Source: Pseudomonadota bacterium (GTDB lineage Bacteria; Pseudomonadota; Gammaproteobacteria; Burkholderiales; Thiobacillaceae). From it: DNA of 6,285 nt. Shown here piece by piece: positions 1 through 5,323 of this stretch; positions within the stretch are counted from its first letter, which is position 1; each line of letters starts with the position of its first letter. A model generated the notes under the pieces. That model saw nothing but the letters and a program-made list of their open reading frames with translations, searched no databases and was not told the origin of the DNA. Location of the stretch: NCBI GenBank assembly GCA_021802595.1, contig JAJZRT010000240.1:1-6285 (forward strand). Reading direction: 5' to 3'. The translations under genes and the position numbers were made by a program.

Positions 1-705
1 GTCGACCTGCTTGATCTGTGCGGCGCGCACGATCTCGTCGATCGGGGTTTGCGGGCCGAGCAGCACCGGATAGGCATCCTCGACCACCAGTAGCGCTTCC
101 ACCATCAGCAGCCCCAGCGTGTGCTCTTCGCCGGAGAGCGTGGTGAGCAGTACGCGCGGGGCACCGGTCTGCGGCGTCATGTTGGCGAGCGTGCTGCGGA
201 ACAGCTTTTCCAGATGCTGCGAGAACAGGTGCTCCTCGAACACGCCAAGCTCGTTGCGCGACCAGGCCTCGCCGATACGGACGATCAGCGGCGCAACAAT
301 GTCCTGGACAAAGCAGGTCATGCCGCGTTTCGCCAACTCCCGGTGAAAAGCCAGTTGCAGGGCGTCGCTGTCGTGCGTCCTGACCCAGTGCAGCCAGGTG
401 TCGAGCTGCGGGTCGTCTGCCGTGGTCCGCGTGGCGCTGCGCGTTTCGTCGAGCGCCAGCAGGGCAGACTCGTCCAGCGTCATCAGTTTGCCGGGGCGGT
501 GTCCCAGGTCCATCAGGCGCTTGATTTGCGCGAGGCGGCGAACCTGCGCCGGGGCGTACAGGCGTTCGCCATTGACGTCGCGTTCGGGCGTCGGAAAGCC
601 GTAGCGACGCTCCCACACGCGCAGGGTGTCCTTTGACAGGCCGGTTTCCCGCTCGACCGAGGCGATAGGAAGCCCCGTTGTGACATTCATCGTGCTTGCA
701 CGCAT
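1..705 (-). CDS. MerR-family repressor with CarH/LitR-type B12-binding domain (3' end outside window)
   Basis: Translating the minus strand from the ATG at 705 gives 235 codons open to the window edge, so the C-terminus is missing (CarH/LitR proteins are about 300 aa). Residues 13-75 form a MerR winged helix: the stretch around TLRVWERRYGFP (27-38) and NGERLY (45-50) is typical of the family. Residues ~97-175 fit the helical bundle that precedes the cobalamin domain and hold the W-x9-EH signature (W148, E158, H159). The B12-binding fold follows, with ExHxLG (E193, H195, G198; H195 would be the lower cobalt ligand) and LLGPQTP at 215-221. In CarH these residues hold adenosylcobalamin above the DNA-binding domain and make repression light-sensitive. 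The residue after the signature Trp is S149, where Thermus CarH has its upper ligand His132. The start at 705 has AGGA five bases upstream; an in-frame ATG at 690 is the alternative. It is divergent from the lipid operon and probably represses it and itself (inference). A B12-dependent but light-blind regulator remains possible. Confidence 0.9.
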   Translation of the reverse strand, partial: MRASTMNVTTGLPIASVERETGLSKDTLRVWERRYGFPTPERDVNGERLYAPAQVRRLAQIKRLMDLGHRPGKLMTLDESALLALDETRSATRTTADDPQLDTWLHWVRTHDSDALQLAFHRELAKRGMTCFVQDIVAPLIVRIGEAWSRNELGVFEEHLFSQHLEKLFRSTLANMTPQTGAPRVLLTTLSGEEHTLGLLMVEALLVVEDAYPVLLGPQTPIDEIVRAAQIKQVD

Positions 706-724
706 ATTTGTCCTGGACAATGTG

Positions 725-753
725 TTGACATCGGCAAAATGTTGGCCTAATTT
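725..753 (+). promoter_or_regulatory. Sigma70-like promoter for the lipid operon
   Basis: A perfect TTGACA -35 element (725-730) is followed after 17 bp by TAATTT (748-753), a weaker -10 matching the consensus at three of six positions. Transcription would begin near 760. The -35 lies inside an operator-like TnnACA box, so a repressor bound there would exclude RNA polymerase. No obvious ECF-type (RpoE/ChrR) promoter was seen here. Confidence 0.5.
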
Positions 754-778
754 AAGCACATGTTCAGTGTTTGACCAA
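750..778 (-). promoter_or_regulatory. Possible promoter of the MerR/CarH-like gene
   Basis: On the minus strand TTGGTC (778-773) is followed after 17 bp by TTAAAT (755-750), which matches the -10 consensus at four of six positions. The AT-rich patch TAATTTAA (748-755) would then serve as -10 region for both divergent promoters, making their use mutually exclusive. An alternative -35 is TGAACA (766-761), but it lacks a good -10 at 17 bp. The -35 is weak, so confidence is limited. Confidence 0.35.
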
Positions 779-783
779 GACAA

Positions 784-1038
784 ATGGGCACAGCCACCGC
801 GTCTCTGATTGTCGCGCCAGTTCTGGCAACCGCCTTGCTGGCCCACACGCCCGTGCGCGATGTGGCCGTGTGGGACCGGTCCGGAGTGTCCTGCATGCCG
901 GCCGCGACACGGGCCGTGGCGCTCGGGTACCTGTCCGGGCCCGTGCGCGGCGCGGCGCACCCGGTCCTGCCGCGTGCCGTGCCCGACGCGCAAACCATTT
1001 CCCCATCCTGTACGCCGCACAAGGTGATCCGCACATGA
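784..1038 (+). CDS. Possible small protein in the operon leader, 84 aa, unrecognised
   Basis: An ORF begins about 24 bases after the predicted transcription start, and its TGA (1036-1038) overlaps the ATG of the peroxidase gene in an ATGA arrangement, as in a translationally coupled gene pair. By hand count, about 69 of 84 codons end in G or C, clearly more than in the overlapping frame that begins at 771 (about 55 of 88). The N-terminus (residues ~8-21) is hydrophobic and could be a membrane segment or signal; the rest is rich in Ala, Pro and Val and resembles no family I know. Against it: no good ribosome-binding site precedes the ATG, that ATG lies in the inverted-repeat arm copied from the start region of the divergent gene, and GC-rich DNA often leaves frames open. 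It may be a leader peptide, a decayed gene or non-coding. Confidence 0.25.
   Translation: MGTATASLIVAPVLATALLAHTPVRDVAVWDRSGVSCMPAATRAVALGYLSGPVRGAAHPVLPRAVPDAQTISPSCTPHKVIRT
842..960 (+). other. GC-rich leader region with several inverted repeats
   Basis: Between the promoter and the peroxidase gene lie four inverted repeats: CCCACACG (842-849) with CGTGTGGG (867-874) around a 17-base loop; the palindrome GGACCGGTCC (873-882); CACGG-G-CCGTG (908-918); and GTGCGC (943-948) with GCGCAC (955-960). The first and second overlap by two bases, so they are alternatives. No T-run follows any of them, so none is a standard intrinsic terminator, and I recognise no riboswitch class, including no clear cobalamin-riboswitch B12 box. 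They may structure the 5' leader, or simply reflect high GC content. Confidence 0.3.
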
Positions 1039-1601
1039 AATACGCCCTGCTTATGCCCGCCCTGTTGCTGGCGGCCACGGCGCAGGCCGCGCCGGCCTGT
1101 CCACCCCTGCTCAATCACACGCTCAAGGATATCGACGGCACGATGCAGAACCTGTGCGACTACGCCGGCAAGGTGGTGCTGGTCGTCAATACCGCCAGCC
1201 AGTGCGGATATACCGGCCAGTACAAGGGATTGCAGGCCCTGTACGCGCGATACGGCAAACAGGGGCTGGTGGTGCTGGGCTTCCCGGCCAACGACTTCGG
1301 CGGCCAGGAGCCAGGCAGCAACAAGGTGATCAAGAACTTCTGCGAAAGCAACTATCAGGTTGATTTCCCGTTGTTTTCCAAGATCGGCGTCACAGCCGCC
1401 AACGCCAATCCGCTCTACGAGGACCTGGCCCGGGCCAGCGGCGAACGGCCGCGCTGGAATTTCCACAAGTACCTGATTGACCGCAGCGGCATGCACGTGC
1501 GCTCCTTCGCCAGCCAGGTCGATCCGGAATCGAGGGACATGGTTCAGGCCATCGAGTCCATGCTCAAGGTTTCATCCAACCTCACGCAGGCGGGCCACTA
1601 G
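1035..1601 (+). CDS. Exported glutathione-peroxidase-like thiol peroxidase
   Basis: This 188-aa protein is a Cys-type member of the glutathione peroxidase family, which reduces hydrogen peroxide and organic or lipid hydroperoxides using thioredoxin or glutathione. Residues 1-18 form a Sec signal peptide (MKYALL, hydrophobic core, AQA before the likely cut after A18), so it should act in the periplasm. The mature part has the peroxidatic motif NTASQCGYTGQY (C57), GGQEPG with catalytic Gln91, and WNF with Trp141 and Asn142, completing the family tetrad. C103 in the NFCESNY stretch is a candidate resolving Cys. The family's usual FPCNQF is FPANDF here, so that Cys is lost. The start is supported by AAGGTG (1021-1026) eight bases upstream and by the signal peptide; the frame stays open back to 771, but that extension would bury the signal. 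As first firm gene of the operon it may detoxify lipid peroxides from the membrane the downstream enzymes modify (inference). Confidence 0.93.
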   Translation: MKYALLMPALLLAATAQAAPACPPLLNHTLKDIDGTMQNLCDYAGKVVLVVNTASQCGYTGQYKGLQALYARYGKQGLVVLGFPANDFGGQEPGSNKVIKNFCESNYQVDFPLFSKIGVTAANANPLYEDLARASGERPRWNFHKYLIDRSGMHVRSFASQVDPESRDMVQAIESMLKVSSNLTQAGH

Positions 1602-1602
1602 G

Positions 1603-2871
1603 ATGCGCATCGCTGTCGTCGGATCAGGGATCGCGGGCCTGTCGGCCGCCTGGCTCTTGGGCCGCCACCATCAGGTGACGCTGTTCGAGGCAGACAGCCG
1701 CCTCGGCGGCCACACGCACACGGTGGACGTGTCGCTCGACGGCCGGACCTTTCCGGTCGACACCGGATTTCTGGTGTTCAACCACCGCACCTATCCCGAA
1801 CTCACCCGGCTGTTCGACACGCTGGGCGTCGAAACCGTCGCCAGCGACATGTCGTTCAGCGTGCGGCTCGACCAGGCCGATCTCGAATGGGCCGGCACCG
1901 ACCTCAATACGGTATTCGGCCAGCGCAGCAATCTGGCGCGGCCGGCCTTCTGGTCCATGCTGCGCGACATCCTCCGCTTCAACCGCGAGTCGGTGCGCGA
2001 ACCCGCACTCGCGAGCAGCATGGCGCTGGGCGACTACCTCAGGGTGCGCGGCTACGGCCGACCGTTCATCGAGTGGTATCTGCTGCCGATGGCGGCGGCG
2101 ATCTGGTCGTGCCCGGCGTCGCAGATGCTGGAATTTCCCCTCGCGTCCTTCGTCACCTTCTGCCGCAACCACGGCCTGCTGCAGGTTCTGAACCGGCCGC
2201 AGTGGCGAACGGTCAAGGGCGGCGGTCGCGAATACGTCAACAAGATGGCCGCCGGCATCGGCGACATCCACCTCGGCCAGCCGGTCGAATCGCTGCGCCC
2301 GCGCGGCAGCCGCGTCGAACTCGTCAGTGGCGCGCTGTCGGGCGTGTACGACCAGGTCGTGCTGGCCTGCCACAGCGACCAGTCGCACGCCATCCTCGCC
2401 CGGCATTACCCGGCCCAGGCGCGACTGCTTCTGCAGATGCCCTACCAGCCGAACCGCGCGGTGCTCCACAGCGACGCCAGCATGCTGCCGCGCCGCCGCA
2501 ACCTGTGGTCGGCCTGGAACTATCAGTCGGGGCACGGCGGGCTCAGCGACCGGCCGGTGGCGGTGCATTACCTGATCAATCGCCTGCAGCCGCTGCCGAC
2601 CGACACGCCGGTGATCGTCTCGCTCAATCCGCTGCAGGAACCCGATCCGGCCAGGGTACACGGCGAATTCCACTACAGTCACCCGGTGTTCACCCGCCAT
2701 GCCACCGCGATCCAGCGCCAGATCAAGCAGGGCAACGGCCGCGACGGCATCTGGCTGGCCGGCGCCTGGCTGGGCTACGGGTTCCACGAAGACGGCCTGG
2801 CATCGGCGCTGCATTTGGCTCGGCGACTCGATACGGCCGCCCCCTGGAAGGCGCTCGCGGATGCGGCCTGA
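1603..2871 (+). CDS. FAD-dependent amine-oxidase-like oxidoreductase (COG2907 type)
   Basis: A 422-aa flavoprotein of the amine oxidase/phytoene desaturase superfamily. The N-terminal Rossmann motif GSGIAG (residues 7-12) is followed by FEAD (29-32) and GGHTHTV (35-41), the FAD-binding signature of this subfamily, then VDTGFLVFN. The C-terminal flavin-contacting segment GYGFHEDGLASAL lies at about 391-403. No signal peptide is visible, so it is cytoplasmic or membrane-associated. Members of this family travel with DUF1365 and CFA-like genes in many Proteobacteria and have been annotated as cyclopropane/cyclopropene fatty acid synthesis proteins; a redox step on an acyl chain, such as desaturation, is plausible but not shown by sequence. 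The ATG lies one base after the peroxidase stop, with AGGCGGG (1588-1594) eight bases upstream. It overlaps the next gene by 11 bp. The family call is firm; the substrate is unknown. Confidence 0.92.
   Translation: MRIAVVGSGIAGLSAAWLLGRHHQVTLFEADSRLGGHTHTVDVSLDGRTFPVDTGFLVFNHRTYPELTRLFDTLGVETVASDMSFSVRLDQADLEWAGTDLNTVFGQRSNLARPAFWSMLRDILRFNRESVREPALASSMALGDYLRVRGYGRPFIEWYLLPMAAAIWSCPASQMLEFPLASFVTFCRNHGLLQVLNRPQWRTVKGGGREYVNKMAAGIGDIHLGQPVESLRPRGSRVELVSGALSGVYDQVVLACHSDQSHAILARHYPAQARLLLQMPYQPNRAVLHSDASMLPRRRNLWSAWNYQSGHGGLSDRPVAVHYLINRLQPLPTDTPVIVSLNPLQEPDPARVHGEFHYSHPVFTRHATAIQRQIKQGNGRDGIWLAGAWLGYGFHEDGLASALHLARRLDTAAPWKALADAA
2846..2851 (+). promoter_or_regulatory. Shine-Dalgarno GGAAGG deciding the DUF1365 start
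   Basis: GGAAGG sits nine bases before the ATG at 2861, inside the end of the flavoprotein gene. It favours 2861 over the in-frame ATG at 2909, which would remove 16 residues. Confidence 0.6.
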
Positions 2872-3613
2872 GCCCACTTCTTCCGCGCAGATCGGCTACG
2901 GCCGCGTGATGCACGCGCGGCTGCACCCGGTGCTGCACCGCTTCGACTACCCGGTATATTTCGTGCGCCTGCCGATTCATGACCTCGGGCAGGCCAAAAC
3001 GCGCGGGTTCTCGCTCAACCGCTTCAACCTGCTGAGTTTTCACGAGGCCGATCATGGCGACGGCGGCAACTGCCTGGACTGGGTGCAGGAACTCCTGGCC
3101 CGGCACGGCCTGGTCGCCGACGGCGAAATCTGGCTCACCACCTTTCCACGCGTGCTCGGCTACGCCTTCAAGCCGGTCAGCTTCTGGCATTGCCATCGGG
3201 CCGACGGTCATCTGCTCGCGGTGCTGGCCGAGGTCAACAACACCTTCGGCGAGCGTCATGTCTACCTGCTGCGCACTGACGATCCGGACGCAATCCTCCA
3301 CGCGGACAAGGTGTTTCACGTCTCGCCCTTCTTCCCGGTGCGCGGCCGCTACACCTTCCGCTTCCAGTCCGGACCAGGCTTCTTCCGCGCCCGAATCGAT
3401 TACGACGACGGCAGCGGCGAGGCGCTGCGCACCGCCTGGTTTGGGCGTCTCGAACCGCTCACCGCACGGGCCGGTCTCAGGGCGTTCTTCAGCTATCCCC
3501 TGATGACCTGGGGGGTGATCGCGCGCATCCATCTGCAGGCGCTGCGCCTGTTGCTCAAGCGCGTGCCCTTCTTCCGCAAACCCCAGACGCCACTCAAGGA
3601 GGTCACCGAATGA
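2861..3613 (+). CDS. DUF1365 family protein (COG3496 type)
   Basis: A 250-aa protein with the hallmarks of DUF1365: RVMHARLHPVLHRFDY near the N-terminus (15-30), RVLGYAFKPVSFW (97-109), AEVNNTFGERHVY (123-135) and KVFHVSPFFPV (150-160). A hydrophobic stretch at about 208-231 may contact the membrane. The biochemical function of DUF1365 is not established. Its near-constant pairing with the flavoprotein and the CFA-like methyltransferase suggests a role in the same fatty-acid modification, as an enzyme or a substrate-handling partner. Conserved His, Asn and Glu residues in these motifs could be catalytic or metal-binding, which I cannot decide from one sequence. The gene starts inside the end of the flavoprotein gene (11-bp overlap) and its stop shares ATGA with the CFA-like gene, so translation of all three is probably coupled. 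Confidence 0.93.
   Translation: MRPEPTSSAQIGYGRVMHARLHPVLHRFDYPVYFVRLPIHDLGQAKTRGFSLNRFNLLSFHEADHGDGGNCLDWVQELLARHGLVADGEIWLTTFPRVLGYAFKPVSFWHCHRADGHLLAVLAEVNNTFGERHVYLLRTDDPDAILHADKVFHVSPFFPVRGRYTFRFQSGPGFFRARIDYDDGSGEALRTAWFGRLEPLTARAGLRAFFSYPLMTWGVIARIHLQALRLLLKRVPFFRKPQTPLKEVTE
3596..3603 (+). promoter_or_regulatory. Strong Shine-Dalgarno AAGGAGGT for the CFA-like gene
   Basis: AAGGAGGT, a full complement to the 16S rRNA 3' end, lies six bases before the ATG at 3610, within the last codons of the DUF1365 gene. It is the strongest ribosome-binding site in the window and suggests the methyltransferase is made at a higher level than its neighbours. Confidence 0.8.
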
Positions 3614-4824
3614 ACACTGCCACCCTCAACACTGCGCTGCAGCACAGCAACACCCCGTGGCATGCCCGCCAGGTGATCCACCTGCTGCGGGAAATCGAGC
3701 ACGGCTGCCTGCATCTGGAACTGCCCAACGGCATGGAACTCACGGTCGGCCACGGCACGCCCGATGCCTGGCTGAAGTTCAACCAGTGGAGCGCGTTTCG
3801 CGACGTCCTGAGCAAGGGCGACATCGGCTTCGCCGAGGGCTATATCTCCGGCGCCTGGCACACCGCCGACCTGACCGGCGTGCTGACCCTGCTGGCCAAC
3901 AACCGCAGCGCGCTCGACCAGGCCATCTACGGCCGCTGGTGGGGACGGCTGTACAGCCGGCTGCGCCACCTGCTGAACGCCAACACGCTGGAAGGCTCGC
4001 GCCGCAACATCGCCAGCCACTACGACCTCGGCAACGATTTCTACGCGCTGTGGCTCGATCCCTCGATGACCTACTCGAGCGCGCGCTTCGACGGCGACCC
4101 GGGGCTATCGCTGCAGGACGCGCAAACCCGCAAGTATCAGCGCATGCTAGACCTTCTCGATCTGCCTGCCGGGCAGTCGCTGCTCGAAATCGGCTGCGGC
4201 TGGGGCGGCTTTGCCGAGCACGCTGCAAGTGAGGCGCAGCATCAGGTGCGCGGCATCACGCTGTCGCGCGAGCAGCTCGACTACGCCCGTGCCCGTATCC
4301 GCCAGGCGCAGCTGCAGGACCGCTGCCGCTTCGATCTGCAGGACTATCGCGAGGAGGCCCGGCAATACGACGGCATCGTCTCGATCGAGATGTTCGAGGC
4401 CGTGGGCGAAGCCTACTGGCCGGCGTATTTCGATACGCTCAAGCGCAGCCTCAAGGCAGGCGGTCGCGCGGTGGTGCAGACCATCCTCATCGACGACGCG
4501 CTGTTCGACCGCTACCGCACCGGCTCCGATTTCATCCAGCAATACGTTTTTCCCGGCGGCATGCTGCCGTCCAGCCGCCGCTTCGCCGAGGAGGCATCGC
4601 GCGCCGGCCTCGCAGTCACGGCGCAGGAACACTTCGGCCTCGATTACGCCGAAACCCTGAAGCGCTGGCGCCAGGCCTTCCATGCCCAGGCCGAGGCGGT
4701 GCGCAGGCTCGGCTTCGACGAACGATTCATGCGCATCTGGCATTTCTACCTGGCGTATTGCGAGGCCGGCTTCCATGCCGGATCGATCGATGTGGCGCAG
4801 TTCCGCCTTGAGCACGCGGCTTAG
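3610..4824 (+). CDS. CFA-synthase-like SAM-dependent fatty-acyl methyltransferase (COG2230 type)
   Basis: A 404-aa member of the cyclopropane-fatty-acid synthase family, which transfers a methyl from S-adenosylmethionine to the double bond of unsaturated phospholipid acyl chains at the inner membrane face. Residues ~25-100 form the N-terminal accessory domain. SHYDLGNDFYALWLD (136-150) starts the catalytic domain, LEIGCGWGG (192-200) is SAM motif I, MFEAVG lies at 261-266, and QQYVFPGGMLPS (310-321) matches the family's FPxGxLPS. Compared with E. coli Cfa, the bicarbonate ligands Glu239, Ile268 and Tyr317 are kept (E263, I292, Y346), but Cys139 is Ser157 (YSSA instead of YSCA) and His266 is Gln290 (VVQTI instead of LLHTI). 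As far as I recall, this pattern marks the subfamily found with DUF1365 and COG2907 genes. The product may therefore be a methyl- or methylene-branched acyl chain rather than a cyclopropane (inference). Length and motifs are complete, and it has an excellent ribosome-binding site. Confidence 0.93.
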   Translation: MNTATLNTALQHSNTPWHARQVIHLLREIEHGCLHLELPNGMELTVGHGTPDAWLKFNQWSAFRDVLSKGDIGFAEGYISGAWHTADLTGVLTLLANNRSALDQAIYGRWWGRLYSRLRHLLNANTLEGSRRNIASHYDLGNDFYALWLDPSMTYSSARFDGDPGLSLQDAQTRKYQRMLDLLDLPAGQSLLEIGCGWGGFAEHAASEAQHQVRGITLSREQLDYARARIRQAQLQDRCRFDLQDYREEARQYDGIVSIEMFEAVGEAYWPAYFDTLKRSLKAGGRAVVQTILIDDALFDRYRTGSDFIQQYVFPGGMLPSSRRFAEEASRAGLAVTAQEHFGLDYAETLKRWRQAFHAQAEAVRRLGFDERFMRIWHFYLAYCEAGFHAGSIDVAQFRLEHAA

Positions 4825-5323
4825 CGGCGGCCTCGCCACCGCCTGGTTGTGGGGCGCGCTGGCGGCCCACGCCAGCCCGTTGCCGCACCTCGCGGATTTC
4901 GAGGCGGTCGGCAGCGGCACCCTGCGCTATTTTGGCCTTCGCATCTACGATGCCACGCTGTGGTCGCCCGGCGGTGTGTGGACTGGCAGGCCGCCTTTTG
5001 CGCTGGAACTGCGCTATGCGCGCAGTTTCGACGGCGCCGCCATCGCCCGTCGCTCGATCGAGGAAATGCGCGCCCAGCGCGCCTATCCCGCGTCCACGCT
5101 CGAACGCTGGGAGCAGCAGATGCAGGCGCTGTTTCCCGATGTGCAGGCCGGCGACCGCCTCATCGGCGTTCGCATTCCCGGTGAGGGCGCCGCGTTCTAC
5201 AGCGGCACGCGCAAGCTCGGCCGGATCGACGACGAAGCGTTTGCCGACGCCTTCTTCGGGATCTGGCTGCATCCGGCCACCCGCGCGCCCGACCTGCGCG
5301 CCCGCCTGCTCAAGTCGCCATGA
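4790..5323 (+). CDS. Exported chalcone-isomerase-like protein
   Basis: A 177-aa protein resembling the bacterial chalcone-isomerase-like family (Pfam Chalcone_3 type). Residues 1-28 look like a Sec signal: basic start MWRSSALSTR, hydrophobic stretch 11-26, and AHA before a likely cut at S29, so it should be periplasmic. The mature part has GSGTLRYFGLRIYDATLW (41-58), typical of the family's first strands, then LELRYARSFDG (73-82) and a helical region 83-115 with RSIEEMR. True flavonoid chemistry is unlikely in this setting; related folds bind fatty acids, so a lipid-binding or lipid-transfer role fits the neighbours (inference). The start at 4790 lies 35 bp inside the CFA-like gene with only a weak GGA (4780-4782) upstream. 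A TTG at 4808 is an alternative that keeps most of the signal. The stop overlaps the transporter start as ATGA. Confidence 0.8.
   Translation: MWRSSALSTRLSGGLATAWLWGALAAHASPLPHLADFEAVGSGTLRYFGLRIYDATLWSPGGVWTGRPPFALELRYARSFDGAAIARRSIEEMRAQRAYPASTLERWEQQMQALFPDVQAGDRLIGVRIPGEGAAFYSGTRKLGRIDDEAFADAFFGIWLHPATRAPDLRARLLKSP

Larger units (their letters stand above)
706..785. promoter_or_regulatory. Divergent operator: imperfect inverted repeat with 11-bp-spaced TnnACA boxes
   Basis: The plus strand at 706-720 reads ATTTGTCCTGGACAA and the reverse complement of 771-785 reads ATTTGTCTTGGTCAA, 13 of 15 identical. The symmetry continues inward: TTGACAT at 725-731 is mirrored by TGAACAT read from 766 to 760 on the minus strand. 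Each half thus holds two TnnACA-like boxes exactly 11 bp apart (TGGACA at 714 and TTGACA at 725 on plus; TGGTCA at 777 and TGAACA at 766 on minus). CarH of Thermus is known to bind direct repeats of nnTnnACAnnn covering a -35 element, so these are plausible binding sites for the adjacent repressor. The arms abut or overlap the ATG codons at 705 and 784. The left arm also contains the perfect palindrome TTGTCC-T-GGACAA (708-720). Assigning the site to this regulator is inference. Confidence 0.55.

Noticed and set aside
121..636. 171-codon ORF on the plus strand at the left end
   Set aside because: It is antisense to the MerR/CarH-like gene, whose minus-strand translation shows clear family motifs; the plus translation resembles nothing.
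935..964. GC-rich hairpin around GTGCGC/GCGCAC as a rho-independent terminator
   Set aside because: No T-run follows on either strand, and the outer CCGG pairs are separated by an unpaired internal stretch.
771..1034. Extension of the peroxidase frame back to an ATG at 771
   Set aside because: The extra 88 residues are Arg/Gly-rich with poor third-position GC bias and would bury a clear signal peptide; 1035 has a suitable ribosome-binding site.
786..1034. Cobalamin riboswitch in the leader
   Set aside because: Considered because the regulator is B12-linked, but no clear B12-box consensus is visible.
1624..2877. 417-codon minus-strand ORF opposite the flavoprotein
   Set aside because: Long antisense frames are common in GC-rich genes; the plus frame holds FAD-binding motifs and the minus frame has none.
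1887..2909. 340-codon plus-strand ORF in another frame of the flavoprotein
   Set aside because: Arg/Pro/Ala-rich low-complexity translation typical of a shifted frame; no recognisable domain.
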